A DNA stretch of 64,000 nucleotides from Platanthera guangdongensis (taxonomy: Eukaryota; Streptophyta; Magnoliopsida; Asparagales; Orchidaceae), in NCBI GenBank assembly GCA_039583875.1, contig CM077163.1, positions 234,972,646 to 235,036,645 on the forward strand, in the 5' to 3' direction. Under the pieces are notes generated by a model. The model had not been told where the DNA came from and made no database searches. It saw only the letters and a list, made by a program, of their open reading frames with translations. The stretch's first letter is position 1. The number at the start of each line of letters is the position of its first letter. A program made the position numbers and the translations under genes. Positions 1 through 11,264 of this stretch are shown here, piece by piece.

Positions 1-1531
1 TATTAGCTGGAGGCATCATGGCTTCAGGTTGAACTTCTTCAGTTTCTTCAACTTGCTACACTCCTTGTACTTCTTCTTCATTAGATACATGTAGTACTCC
101 CCCTGCACAGCAGCCACTATCTTCTACTTGCTGACTTGCAGTAGATCCTTATTCTATAGTGAGCTTGTCCAACTTCTCAGTCACACCTGTGGGGCTGCAA
201 ATACTACTAGACAACTCATTGTTAATAAGTCTAGTTTCATCAAATACTACATGTACAGACTCTTCTACAACTTGAGTAGACAAGTTGTAGACTCTATAAG
301 CTTTACTGTTGTTGTTGTACCCAAACAAAATTCCCTCTTGCGATTTGACAACAAACTTAGTCAAGTAAGACTTTCCATTGTTAAGTATAAAGCACTTACA
401 ACCAAAGATCCTGAAGTAGGATAGATTTGGTTTTCTGCCTTTCACAATCTCATAGGGGGTCTTATTGTGGCTTTTAGTAATGGTAGCCCTATTAATTACA
501 TGGCATGCAGTATTAACTGCCTCAGCCCAGAAATATTCTGGCAGAGATGTGTCACTTAATAGGGTTCTACCAGCCTCAATCAAGGTTCTATTTTTCCTCT
601 CAGCAATGCCATTTTGCTGAGGTGTTCTTGGTGAAGAAAACTCCTGAAATATCTCAAATTCTTCACATAGTTTTGCCATACTATCAGACTGAAATTCAGT
701 ACCATGGTCACTTCTTATCTTGACCACTGTACTGTCTAGTTCATTCTGAATTTGTTTGACAAAGTTATAGAAGATACTAGGTGTTTCAGATTTCTATCTA
801 AGGAAGAACACTCAGGAAAACCTTGAGTAGTCATCTACAATCACAAAGGTATAGACCTTCCTACCTAGGCTGTGAACTGGCATAGGACCAAAGAGATCCA
901 TATGCAAAAGGTATAAACACCTCACAACATCTTTGTTTTCCATGCTACTAAAGGTGGATCTAGTCTGCTTGCCCTTTTGACAAGCTGAGCATATTCCATC
1001 TTTAATACACTTAACTTAAGGACCATTCCTCACTAGCTCTTTGATATAGAGTTGGTCAATTGTCTTGTAGTTAAGATGGGCTAGCCTCTTGTGCCATTTG
1101 GCACAATGAGAGACTTTCTCATCAGCTACAAGACACACTGGAGAACCATTGTTCTCACACATAATGTTTAGACAATAGACATTCTTTTTTCTGTAACCAG
1201 TCAAAATAATCTCTTGATCATTTGATCTCCTGATATGACAACCATCTTTGACAAATGATATGTCATATCCTAAATCACTTAATTGACTTATACTAATAAA
1301 GTTATGTTTCAAACCTTTAACATAAACCACTTGAGTAATAGTTATATGAGAGCTAGAAATGTTACCAAAACCCTTGATAATTCCTTTTTCAGAACCACCA
1401 AAGGTGACTTTTGGACCATCCTTGATATGTGTGTAGTCCTTTAGCAATCCCCTAGTTCCAGTCATGTGCCTGGAACATCCACTGTCCAAGTACCATATTG
1501 GAGCATGACCACTTGGACTTACCTGCAAAAC
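1..1531 (-). pseudogene. protease / GAG-pre-integrase / integrase of the SIRE-like copia
   Basis: This continues the gag frame. Protease core is WYLDSGCSRHMTG near 1495-1455, with the catalytic Asp in DSG. The GAG-pre-integrase domain follows (KWHKRLAHLNYKTIDQL, about 1105-1055). TAA at 1016-1018 breaks the frame just before the integrase zinc region. The integrase core resumes with IRSDHGTEF at about 720-695 (second catalytic Asp) and QQNGIAERKNRTL near 625-585 (Glu), followed by the conserved FRIFGCKCF block. Another stop (TAA) is at 149-151. The last 148 bases of the window encode only the Ser-rich linker that normally precedes RT. The protein cannot be made intact. Confidence 0.8.
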
Positions 1532-1534
1532 AGA

Positions 1535-3571
1535 TTAGTTGACCTTAGAACCCAAAGAATTCTTGAGTCCTTGGTACTGGTTAGTTTGCCTCCTAACAAA
1601 GCTACCTACAGATTTTCCAACAGGCAGTTTGCTACTCACTTTGGCACTTGCATTGTGCCAACAGTCCATGGCAAAGTGGCCTATCTTGCCACAGCACCAG
1701 CACTCAAATCTATTGTACCTTTGCTTAGGTATATCCCTAGCTGTTTTATCTACAACTGGCTTGTTGAGAGCTGTGGCTTTGCCCTTAGACTTGGACTTGA
1801 CAGTCCTAGCAGGTTTTGTGAAACCTAATCCAATTTTTCCCTTATGAGGTATAAACTCATCAATCAAAGGTAGAACTGACTTAGGTTTAGAAAACCTTAC
1901 AACAATGTCTCTCTCCTTCTGAAGACTAATCTCCAGACTCCTGATTTGATCATTCTTAACTGTTATAGTCCTCATCTGAATCACAGTTATGTGCTTCAGT
2001 CTGGCTATTTCATTTAGTTTTTGATCAATCATTTTCTCAAAATCAGTTGCAGCAACTTTGAGACTAGCAATTTCCTTTGCATGACTCTTGGCTAAGGACT
2101 TGCTCTTCTTAAAAGCTTGCAACAGAACTCTATATTCATCAATCAGTTGATGAATATCCCCTTCTGATTCAGATCCACTGGCATCATTTGATGCTGATGT
2201 AACTGAATCAGAACTAGCACTAGAAATTGAACTTAAAAACAAATTTTGTACCTTACTAGGTCCAGGCTGCTCCTGGATTTTGTCACATTCTGTTAAGGCC
2301 ATCAGTCCTTTGCACTGGATGTCCTCTTGCTCATATATGGAGTTCATGATCTGGATGAACTCTTCTTTCTCTTATTCAGCAAATAGTCTTATGTAAGCTT
2401 CAACTTCTGACTCAGTTTCTGAAGAAGACATGTCTGACAAGCCTTTGTCCTTCTTGGCAACAAAAGACTTTTCCTTATTGCTCTTGAATTGAGTCTTTTT
2501 CTTATCATTAGACTCTTTCCTTCTCTCAGGATAGTCAGCAATAACATGTCCTTGTCTGTTACAGCAATAGCAAACAATTTTTGATAAAGTTATTTTGCTT
2601 GACTTGGTCTTTTTCCTGTCTTTCTTTGATGACTTCTTGTTCTGATAATAGTCATCTTTGCCCTGTGAAGTGGATGGCTTTGACCTCCACTGTTTCTTCT
2701 TTAGAAATTTCTGAAAGTGTCTTGTGAATGCTGCAAAGTCCTCATCACTTTCACTGCTTTCAGACTTTCTGCTTTCTGAATCATCTGACTCAGTCTCAGC
2801 TACTTTAGGAGGTGGAGTTGGTGACTTACTTCTGTATTTTATGGTGGCTTCTGTCTTGAATGCCACTGTCCTTTCTTTATGTTCACTTCTTGTAGACTTC
2901 TCCTCTTCTTTTCTCACCATCAACTGCATCTCATAGGATAGCAGTTTTCCAAACAGTATTGGTGGAGGGATATCTGCTAACTTTGTCATTTCCCTTATGA
3001 CACAGATCTTGATGTCTCAATCCTTTGTTAGGGACCTCAGAAACTTATCATTAAGCTCATAATTACTGAACTCTCTTCCATATGACATTAGCTCATTGAC
3101 AATCCTATAGAACTTTTTATAGCATTCTGTGATGCTATCAGACCTACCTTGCCTAAAACTTTCATATTCTTGGTTTAACAAAGATTTTCTATCATATCTC
3201 ACTTCTTCTGAACCCTCCATGTACACTATAAGAGTATCTCACATCTCCTTAGATGTCTTACAGTGTATCAAGTTCTGAAAGGTAGCATCATCTATGACAC
3301 TCACAATGATATTCTGTGTCCTCTTGTCCATTGTGGCTAGAATTATCTCATCTTTTGTCATCTCTGAGAAATTCTTAGGTGTTCTCTGATTTGCATCCAG
3401 GACTGAAACCTTCATAGGCACATATGATCCTTCTTTAATTGTGATGTAAATTCTAGGGTCTGAGGCTTCCATAAATAGTCTCACCATTTCTTTCCAGATG
3501 CAAAAAATTTCTTTTCTGCAAATGGGCAACTTCATGGATCCAAGTTCCTTATGATTCTCAGTTGAACTCAT
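1535..3571 (-). pseudogene. gag of the SIRE-like copia element, with in-frame stops
   Basis: Gag is the capsid/nucleocapsid polyprotein that packages the element RNA. The frame opens at 3571 (MSSTENHKELGSMK...), about 80 bases after the primer site, and stays in one frame throughout. It is cut by TGA at 3239-3241, TGA at 3017-3019 and TAA at 2372-2374, and ends at TAA 1535-1537; I see no frameshift. The N-terminal part (3571-3017) resembles the copia UBN2 gag domain (IWKEMVRLFMEASDP, SITECYKKFYRIVNELMSYG). A first zinc knuckle near 2580-2530 reads CYCCNRQGHVIADY and has lost its last Cys. A second near 1720-1680, CWCCGKIGHFAMDC, is complete. Between them lie acidic Ser-rich and coiled-coil-like stretches. 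Stops without indels indicate decay by base substitution. Confidence 0.8.
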
Positions 3572-3654
3572 GTTTCTTGATTTTTTTGATTCTGCAATTT
3601 ACTTATACTGAATCTGCCAACAGGATCTACTCAGACAATTAAGTCCTTTTTTGA

Positions 3655-3676
3655 GTAACCTCCCTCTGATACCACT
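3655..3676 (-). promoter_or_regulatory. primer binding site (initiator Met-tRNA) of the SIRE-like copia
   Basis: On the minus strand TGGTATCAGAGGGAGG begins two bases after the 5' LTR end. It matches the 3' end complement of plant initiator Met-tRNA except near its middle, and it fixes the LTR boundary at 3679. Confidence 0.75.
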
Positions 3677-3678
3677 TG

Positions 3679-5667
3679 AAAGATATTGTACCTAATCACC
3701 TAGAGGGGGGGTGAATATGTGACTTAAATCTTTTTAACTTTTTAGGCAGAATTCAGATTATATCACAGAATTATAACTACTTTTTCACAGCAATCAATCA
3801 GCAATCACAGAATAACACATGCACACAGTGAACACACAGGTTTATAGTGGTTCCACAAGGTTTGGGTACATCCACTTTCCCCCTTCGCCTATCTAGTAGT
3901 GTACTAGATTCGGCCAAACTCCTCCACTATCTCAGATCCTCAGATCTTACACTCAGAACCCCAAAACAGGTTCCTACAGCTCAGGCCCAAGGCCCTACAA
4001 CTCAGTCTTCTCCAAAGACCTACACTCAGCTCTTCACAAAGCTTACACTCAGCCACAACAGGACTACACTCAGCCACAACAGGACTACACTCAGAGATAA
4101 GAATCTCCTACACTCAGGCACACAGGCCCTACCACTCAGCCTTTATAATTACAGGCTTACAACTCAGATCCCTAAGAATCCTACAAGAAATATAAAATAC
4201 AAAGTGTATATACCTACAACTCTGAATAGAGAGATGAGTTGATAGGTTCTTGATGAGTTCTTGAAAGAACTCTGCTGAGAACAATCTCACTTGGCTTTTC
4301 TTCAAAGATTCTTGAATGTAGAACGCAATAGGATTGATTCTCTGTAGCTGATCTTCAATCACTGCAACTTAAGATTCAGAACTAGGTCTGAACCCTTCTT
4401 CACAGCCTGGTTCCAACGGCTGTCTTCTTGGATGGAGCTCTCTCTCTCCAACTACTTAGATCTTCACTTGATTCTTCAATGAATAGCTATATCTTCTTTT
4501 CTTTTTCAATCACTTGATCTCTTGTTTCTGTAGACAGTATAAGCCTATATATAGGCCTTCTTCATGGTAACCGGCTGGTCCGGTTCCTAACTGATTTCTG
4601 ACAACTCTGATAGGTGCAGTATACCGGCTGGAATGGCAGCTGTCAAGTCATCCAGTCAGTTCTTGAAATATCTGTAACTGTCTGAAAGTATCGAGACAGT
4701 CTGTCTTTAAGTGTCGACACTTATAGACTAAGTGTCGACACAAGTTGACTAAGTTTCGACACTAGCCTTCAAGGTGTCGACACAACTTCTTGTGTTATAG
4801 AATTCACTTCTCGACACAGCTTCTTCATCATGTGTCGACACTGATGTTGTGTGTCGACACAACTCCTTGTTCTTCAGTACTTTGTTGAATTCTTGTAAGT
4901 GTCGACACAACTCCTTTGTGTCGACACATCTTCATGTGTTGAACTTGTTCAATGTCGACACATCTTCTTGGTGTCGACACATGCCTTCTGTGTTGATACT
5001 TGCTGAGTGTCGACACAGCTCCTTGTGTCGACACAGCTCCTTGTGTCGACACATTCTTCTTTTGTTGAGACTTTGGCTGAGTGTCGACACATCTCCTTTG
5101 TGTCGACACTTGTACTTAGAATTTTTGTTGAACTTTGCTGAGTGTCGACACTGCCTCCTAGTGTCGACATTTTCTTCATGTATTGAGTCTTCGGCTGAGT
5201 GTCGACACATTCTTTATTATGTCGACACTTATACTTAGACTCTGCTGACTTTTGCTGAGTGTCGACACAGCCTCCAAGTGTTGACACTTTTTGATGTAGA
5301 CACAGTTACTCTGGGTGTCGACACTGCTTCTAAGTGTCGACACTGCTCCACTGGACATTTCTTCATTGAGTGTCGACACAGCCTTCATGTGTCGACACTT
5401 TCTGTCAGGTGTTGACTCTGCATCCCTAGTGTCGACACAATTACTCCAAGTGTTGACACTGCTTGTCTGGGTGTCGACACAAGTCTTCTTAAGTGTCGAC
5501 ACTTTCCTTCTGGGTGTCGACACATGAACTTAGAATCTTTTCATCTTTCCCTGTAAATACTTGACCTGCACAACTAAACTCAAAACACATCAAATACATT
5601 TTGATGTATATCATTGAGTGAGGTGAGGCTTCTTCAAATCAGTACATTTAAATCAATGTACCTAACA
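3679..5667 (-). repeat. 5' LTR of the SIRE-like copia (1,989 bp)
   Basis: The LTR starts on the minus strand at 5667 (TGTTAGGTACAT) and ends at 3679 (ATATCTTTCA), followed by a two-base spacer and the primer site. Its U3 carries the GTGTCGACAC array. A TATA-like CTATATATAG lies at 4545-4554 on the minus strand, about 155 bases downstream of the array. U5 ends in a C-rich block near the primer site. Open frames in this LTR (for example 3847-4242 and 4828-5287) are non-coding by-products of the repeats. The terminal position is my choice of a TG...CA pair; the nearby TG at 3689 is an alternative. Confidence 0.75.
4711..5523. repeat. array of 24 perfect GTGTCGACAC palindromes in U3
   Basis: Counting by eye gives 24 exact copies of the self-complementary 10-mer (first at 4711, last at 5514) and about seven one-mismatch forms such as GTGTTGACAC and ATGTCGACAC. 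Spacing is irregular, mostly 18-60 bases, and spacers are T-rich and weakly similar, so this is not a simple tandem repeat. The array is upstream of the LTR TATA box. Confidence 0.9.
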
Positions 5668-6467
5668 GCATTGTGAGTCGATTCGGCATGGGTGAATGGG
5701 AGAGTTATCCTACTCCACTGGAACATGGGATGAAACTTCGACGAGATGAAGGAAGGATTATTTCTGATCCCTTGGTGTTCAAGGCTCTTGCAGGTAGCTT
5801 GATCTACCTGATGATTACACGGCCAGACATTGCTTACGTTGTTGGTCGAGTAAGTCGGTTTATGGCTGAACCAAGGAATTCTCATCTGGTAGCGGCAAAG
5901 AACATCTTGAAGTATGTCAAGACAACTTCTGATATGGGACTCCTCTATAGTAGGGATGCAGACTTTGCTTTGCTTGGGTACACAGATGCTGATTATGGTG
6001 GTGACTCGGATGATCAGAGATCAACTTCAGGTTATGTGTTCACTTGTGGATCACCTTGCCTTTCGTAATATAGCAAGAAGCGGGACTCTGTGTCCGTGTC
6101 TACTACAGAAGCTGAGTATAAGGCTTCAGCCTTGACTACTCGGGAAGCCATCTGGTTAAGGAGGCTTGTAGAGAATGTTCATGAAGAAGTGCAAGGGCCT
6201 ACTTTGCTCCGGAGTGACAATGAGAGTGCTCTCAAACTGGTAAACAATCCAGTGTGTCACGCAAGGACCAAACATATTGAGATCGAGCACCACTTCATAA
6301 GGGAGAAGGTGTTGGAGGGATCACTTCTGGTCCGACATGTTCAGAGTGAAGATAATCTTGCTGACATCTTCATGAAGCTGCTGTCGAAGGGGCCATTTCA
6401 GCGGTTACGAAACTTGCTGGGCTTGATCATCACTTCTCACTTCAAGGGGGAGTGTTTAAATTTGTGA
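5668..6467 (+). pseudogene. RT C-terminus and RNase H of older copia element E
   Basis: This is the end of a copia polyprotein: the tail of reverse transcriptase (GSLIYLMITRPDIAYVVGRV, about 5795-5855) and the RNase H domain (YTDADYGGDSDDQRSTSGY near 5980-6035; STTEAEYKA near 6096; HARTKHIEIEHHFIREKV near 6258-6311). The frame is continuous except for TAA at 6066-6068, where copia RNase H normally has a Trp-containing ISW motif. It ends at TGA 6465-6467. The 5' side is cut at 5668 by the SIRE-like insertion; the remainder should lie left of the window. A polypurine tract and the 3' LTR follow. Confidence 0.85.
6440..6452 (+). other. polypurine tract of element E
   Basis: CTTCAAGGGGGAG immediately precedes the LTR start TGTTTAAA at 6453. 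Such tracts prime plus-strand DNA synthesis. Confidence 0.7.
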
Positions 6468-6564
6468 AGTAGAAGTGGGTGATGGGCAGGCCGGGCGGAC
6501 TGAGCGGCCTGAGCGGTCTGAGTCCGCGGCCTGGGCGGACTGCTGGTTGCGGTTTGATTGTCAT

Positions 6565-6945
6565 TGTTGAAGTTGGTGACCGGGCGGTCTGGCGGTTTGT
6601 CTTGGCGGGTTGAAGACCGCGCGGTCTGGCGGTTTGTCTCAGTCGGCTTGGAGACCGGGCGGTCTGGCGGTCTACCCTGGCAGTCTCTCTTCCTCTCTGG
6701 TGGTAGCCGTGCGGTTAGCCCTGCTGTCTAACCGCGCGGCTTGTGCGGTTTGTTTTGTATAGTCCGCCTGTCCTGTAAATTATAGTCTCACATCTCTTAT
6801 TTGTATTCTCTCATCTCTCCTCCATTCTATATAAAGGAGGGCATACCTTTGTAATAGATATCTTTTTTGGATAATAAAATTTCAATTATTCAAAAGTTTA
6901 TTCGCTTGTTCTCTACTTTTCGCTTCTTGTCTCTACTTTCTAACA
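6565..6945 (+). repeat. 5' LTR of element G
   Basis: It runs from TGTTGAAG to CTTTCTAACA. U3 carries repeated GGGCGGTCTGGCGGTTTG-type motifs (about 6580-6760), then TATATAAA at 6828-6835 and AATAAAATT near 6873. The matching TATA in the 3' LTR is at 11147-11154. Confidence 0.92.
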
Positions 6946-6962
6946 TGGTATCAGAGGACACG
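6946..6962 (+). promoter_or_regulatory. primer binding site of element G
   Basis: TGGTATCAGAGGACACG starts directly after the LTR. The first 11 bases match the initiator Met-tRNA complement; the rest has drifted. Confidence 0.75.
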
Positions 6963-6963
6963 G

Positions 6964-7660
6964 TCATTTCCTCCTGATTCTGTGCGCCCTCTGTTGTTCG
7001 CGACCTGTTTTCCGCGTTCTGCGACTTGATTCGCGGCTTGCCCTCTCTTCTATCCGCGCGGCTTGTTTCTATCCGCGCGGCTTGTTTCTGTCCGCCGCCC
7101 TGTTCGCGCGGCCTGCTTCTTCTTGGTTCTCTTCTCCCTCTACTCTTTGTCGCAGCGACCTGTTTCGTTGTCGCCGCGCTTCTTGTTCTTTCTTGCCTCT
7201 CGGACTTCCTAGTCGTTGCGGTCTGTCTCTGTCCGCGTGTCTTGTCTTTATACTCGCGGTTTGCTGCTGTGATCTGCCTGACCGTGCGGGTTGTTCCTTT
7301 TTCACCCGCATCTTGGTCGCGGTCACCTGCTCTTCTCTTCTCTTCTGTTCGCTCGGTCTTCTCAGTCCGCGCGACCTCTTCCCCGCTGGAACTTTGCCTG
7401 CTTTTTCGCCGCTTACTTCTTGTTGCCTTCTACCCGCTCCTGCTTGCTAGTCGCCTCGGCCTCATCTTTGGCCGTGCGACTTGTTCTCCTCTGTTCGCCC
7501 GACTTTTTCAGGTCGTGCGACTTCTTTCCCTCTGCTTTGCTCGGCTTCTTGGAAGCGGCCTTCCTAGCCGCCCGACCTATTTTCTGGTCGCCCGGCTTGG
7601 TGCTCTATTCTCTTCTCGCGGCTTGTTCTTCTCGTCGCGGTTTGTTACTCTCTTGCTTCC
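6964..7660 (+). repeat. GC-rich degenerate repeat leader occupying the gag position of G
   Basis: Between primer site and protease, about 700 bases consist of decayed repeats of units like TCCGCGCGGCTTGTTTCT, clearest at 7050-7115. An open frame (7026-7727) gives a Leu/Arg/Ser-rich product with no capsid motif and no zinc knuckle. I treat it as non-coding leader, not gag. Confidence 0.6.
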
Positions 7661-10600
7661 ATGGCTTTCCTCTCCTCCAGCCTGTCCGCCTCCGTGGTCA
7701 CCTCTTCTGGTAGTGCTCATGTTGTGACTCGCGGACAATGGCTCATCGACTCTGGTGCAACAAATCATATGACAGGCAACCCTCAATGTTTCTCTCTTCT
7801 TGACACACAGGCTCAGTTGCCCCCGGTCATTGTCGCTGATGGATCTCCCTCCCCGGTCCATGGGACGGGCATGGTTCAAGTCACTCCATCTCTCTGCTTG
7901 GTTGATACCCTCTATGTTCCCAAGTTTCCGTGCAATTTATTATTGGTTACTTCTTTATGCAAGCAACTACGGTGTTCTGTCACATTCACCCCTACCTCTT
8001 GTGCTTTTCAGGATCCGGACTCCCAGCGGACGATTGCTACCGGGACTGAGAGTGGTGGCCTCTACTTCCTCGACAACGTTTCTGCTCTATCCGCCTTCTC
8101 CTCCTCCTCTACAGATCTTCTCCAATGACATCTTCGCCTTGGACATGCTCCTCCCCGCATTCTACGACAGCTCCTGCCGCACCTCCCTCCTCATCATCCT
8201 CCTCTAAACTGTGATGCATGTCAACTTGGTAAACATCACCGCTCCTCCTTCCCACCAACGCAAAGTCGGGGCTCTTCCCGTCCATTCGACCTCGTTCACT
8301 CTGACATATGGGGTCCCGCTCCTACCCTCACCATCGGTCGGGGCAGTTCCCATTTTGTCACCTTCATTGATGATTTCTCTCGGTCGACGTGGGTATATCT
8401 TCTTAAAGATCGCTCCGAGTTGTTTTCTGTTTGGACCTCCTTTTATTCGATGGTTAAAACTCAGTTTGCTACGTCTATTAAAATCTTTCGTTCTGACAAT
8501 GCTAAGGAGTATCTTAGCCACGACTTCTCCTCCTTTTGCACTCACCATGGTGTTATTCGTCAAACCAGTTGTGTCTACACTTCCCAACAAAATGGGGTGG
8601 CGGAACGCAAAAACCGTCACCTCCTTGATGTCGCTCGCACTATGATGACTCAAATGCATGTTCCTCGCTCCTATTGGGGCTATGCTGTCCTTCTCTCCTG
8701 CTATCTCATCAATCGCCTTCCCTCCACCGTTCTCCACGGTGCTACCCCCTTCTCCATTCTTTATCCGGACAAGGATCCATTTCCTCTTCCTCTACACATC
8801 TTTGGGTGCACCGCTTTTGTGCACTCTCCCGCTGCCACCCGTGATAAACTCTCACCCAGTGCCACCAAATGTGTCTTTCTGGGCTACTCTCCCACTCAAA
8901 AAGGCTATTGTTGCTTTGACCCTGTTACCCGCAAGCAATTTGTCTCTGCGGATGTCACCTTCTTTGCCAATGCATCTTACTTCTCTCTCGCTTCCTCTTC
9001 TCCTCCTCCTGCTCCTACTTCTCATACCAACTCATCCCTTCCCTCTGCTCCCACTGAGGTTCCGTCCTCTCCACCCACTCCACCGTCTTCCCCATCCTCC
9101 TCATCTCCACCCTCTACTCCGCTTTCTCCCTCCACTCCGCTGTCATCTCTCTCTACTCCCGGGCCAGCTCTCTCCACCACGGATACTCCGGATACTGAGG
9201 CACCTGCTGACCTGGATCTCCCGATTGCTCTTCGCAAAGGGGTTCGGGCTTGTACCCACCATCCTCTTGCTGCGGTTGTTTCCTACGATCGCCTTACCCC
9301 TGCTCGCCGAGCCTTTGCCCTCGCTATCTCGGCCACTACCACCCCCCGTTCCTACCAGGAGGCCCTTACTATTCCTCACTGGAAAGTTGCCATGGATGAG
9401 GAGATTGCTACTCTCACTGAACGGGGTACCTGGACCCTTGTTCCGCCTCCTTTCGGCACCGATGTTGTTGGTTGTCGCTGGGTCTTCGTGGTGAAGTTTC
9501 TCCCGGATGGCAGTGTGGATCGTTATAAGGCTCGCCTGGTTGCCAAGGGTTTTACCCAAACTTATGGGGTTGATTACTTTGACACTTTCTCGCCCGTGGC
9601 TCGCCTCAGCACTATTCGGGTTCTTCTCTCTGTCGCTGTCAACAGGGATTGGCCCATCTCGCAGCTAGATGTTAAGAATGCCTTCCTCTATGGAGATCTG
9701 CAGGAAGCTGTTTACATGGAGCAACCTCCTGGGTATGTTGCTCAGGGGGAGACACGGGTATGCCGGCTAAAGAAGGCTATCTATGGCCTCAAGCAGAGTC
9801 CTCGTGCCTGGTTTGACAAGTTCAGTGGCATTGTTGCGGCCATTGGTTTTACACGAAGCTCAGCAGATCACTCCTTGTTTGTTCGGAAAACCGCCTCTGG
9901 TCTTGTTGTTCTTGCGGTTTATGTTGATGACATTCTTCTTACTGGCGATGACCAGGATGGGATACTGATGACCAAGAAACACCTTCGTCAACATCTGGTT
10001 ACAAAGGATATGGGCTCCCCGAAATACTTTCTGGGGATTGAAATCTCTAGAAAGCCCAACTCCATGGTCCTTTCACAACGGAAGTATGCTCTTGATCTTT
10101 TAAAGGATGCAGGACTCACTGGTGCTAAACCTGCACGTTGTCCTATGGCTGCTGGAGAAGACAAAACTTGGACAGATGACTCACCTCTTCTCTCTGATCT
10201 TACGAGATACCGGCGTCTGGTGGGCAAGCTCATATATCTCACGGTAACCAGACCCGACATCTCCTATGCTGTTGGCAAGGTGAGCCAGTTCATGCAAGCT
10301 CCGAGGGAGTGTCATCTACAATCTGCTCTGAGGATATTAGAGTATATTAAAGCTGCTCCAGGGAAAGGACTCCTATTTCAGAAGAATGGTCACCTAAGGG
10401 TTGAAGCTTACTCTGATTCAAGCTATGCGGATGACAAAGGGGACCGTAAATCGACTTCAGGTTTCTGCACATTTGTTGGAGGCAATCTTGTGAGTTGGAA
10501 GAGCAAGAAACAGTCTGTCGTTTCCAGGTCTAGTGCAGAGGCTGAATATCGTAGCATGGCATCGACTACATGTGAGTTGAAGTGGTTGCGGGCTCTCATG

Positions 10601-10876
10601 CTTGACTTAGGAGAGGTTTACAACTATCCTCTTCCTATGTTCTGTGACAATAAGGCCGCGATACACATTTCCAAAAATCCAGTCTTTCATGAGAGAACAA
10701 AACACATAGAAGTCGACTGTCATTTTATTCGAGAAGAAATATTGAAGAAACAGATTTGCACTCCATTTGTCACGTCCGACAACGAGTTGGCAGACGTCTT
10801 CACCAAGCCAGTGTCCGCTTCCTTTTTCCACATCTGTGACAAGCTGGGCATGATCGATATATATGCTCCAGCTTGA
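7661..10876 (+). pseudogene. copia polyprotein of element G (protease-integrase-RT-RNase H), one stop
   Basis: One frame of 1,072 codons starts at ATG 7661. Protease: WLIDSGATNHMTG, catalytic Asp at residue 30. TGA at 8126-8128 (codon 156) falls just before the HLRLGHA/CDACQLGKHHR zinc region, where relatives have Trp. Integrase core shows DLVHSDIWGP, FRSDNAKEY and QNGVAERKNRHLLD, that is all three catalytic acids. RT carries QLDVKNAFLYGDL and the active site YVDD at residues 754-757. RNase H shows AYSDSSYADD, RKSTSGFC and SRSSAEAEYRSMA and ends DIYAPA. A Pro/Ser-rich linker (about 9000-9200) separates integrase and RT. Only the single stop prevents a full product; gag is absent. Confidence 0.9.
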
Positions 10877-10883
10877 GGGGGAG
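10873..10883 (+). other. polypurine tract of element G
   Basis: TTGAGGGGGAG sits immediately before the 3' LTR (TGTTGAAG at 10884) and overlaps the last codons of the polyprotein. Confidence 0.8.
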
Positions 10884-11264
10884 TGTTGAAGTTGGTGACC
10901 GGGCGGTCTGGCGGTTTGTCTTGGCGGGTTGAAGACCGCGCGGTCTGGCGGTTTGTCTCAGCCAGCTTGGAGACCGGGCGGTCTGGCGGTCTACCCTGGC
11001 AGTCTCTCTTCCTCTCTGGTGGTAGCCGTGCGGTTAGCCCTGTTGTCTAACCGCGCGGCTTGTGCGGTTTGTTTTGTATAGTCCGCCTGTCCTGTAAATT
11101 ATAGTCCCACATCTCTTATTTGTATTCTCTCATCTCTCCTCCATTCTATATAAAGGAGGGCATACCTTTGTAATAGATATCTTTTTTGGATAATAAAATT
11201 TCAATTATTCAAAAGTTTATTCGCTTGTTCTCTACTTTTCGCTTCTTGTCTCTACTTTCTAACA
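10884..11264 (+). repeat. 3' LTR of element G
   Basis: It is 381 bp, the same length as the 5' LTR. Four transitions separate them: two in the CAGYCRGCTT segment, one in CCTGYTGTC and one in AGTCYCACATC. It is followed by the GTCAT duplication. Confidence 0.92.

Larger units (their letters stand above)
1..5667 (-). mobile_element. SIRE-like Ty1/copia retrotransposon, 5' part (runs off left edge)
   Basis: Read on the minus strand the order is 5' LTR (5667-3679), a Met-tRNA primer site (about 3676-3655), a gag with a UBN2-type N-terminus and two zinc knuckles, protease, GAG-pre-integrase and integrase. RT, RNase H and the 3' LTR lie beyond position 1. The order protease-integrase before RT defines Ty1/copia. 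The near 2-kb LTR, the long gag and the CACCCCCCTCTAGGTG-type block close to the LTR end are SIRE-like. The element interrupts a copia RNase H-region reading frame that resumes at 5668, so it inserted into element E. The 5 bases after the LTR are GCATT; the matching duplication would be left of the window. Confidence 0.85.
6565..11264 (+). mobile_element. young Ty1/copia element G, 4,700 bp, TSD GTCAT
   Basis: The two 381-bp LTRs (6565-6945 and 10884-11264) differ at only four positions by eye, all transitions. The perfect 5-bp duplication GTCAT flanks the element (6560-6564 and 11265-11269). Primer site, protease, integrase, RT, RNase H and polypurine tract are present in copia order. No gag domain is recognisable; the space is occupied by a GC-rich repeat leader (6964-7660). 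One in-frame TGA breaks the polyprotein. It lies in the 3' LTR of element E. The low LTR divergence shows recent insertion relative to other elements here. Confidence 0.95.

Noticed and set aside
4711..5523. CRISPR-like array
   Set aside because: Repeats are 10-bp palindromes with irregular, similar spacers inside a plant LTR; no cas genes, wrong repeat length.
4828..5527. Several overlapping frames encoding Ser-Thr-Gln/Cys-Arg-His repeat proteins on both strands
   Set aside because: They arise in multiple frames and both strands because the GTGTCGACAC palindrome reads the same either way; no start context or domain.
7026..7727. 233-residue Leu/Arg/Ser-rich frame as a novel protein or gag
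   Set aside because: Low-complexity product of a GC-rich repeat, alternative frames also stay open, no capsid or zinc-knuckle motif.
8658..9494. 278-residue Leu/Pro-rich frame overlapping element G pol
   Set aside because: Out-of-frame shadow of the integrase/RT coding sequence.
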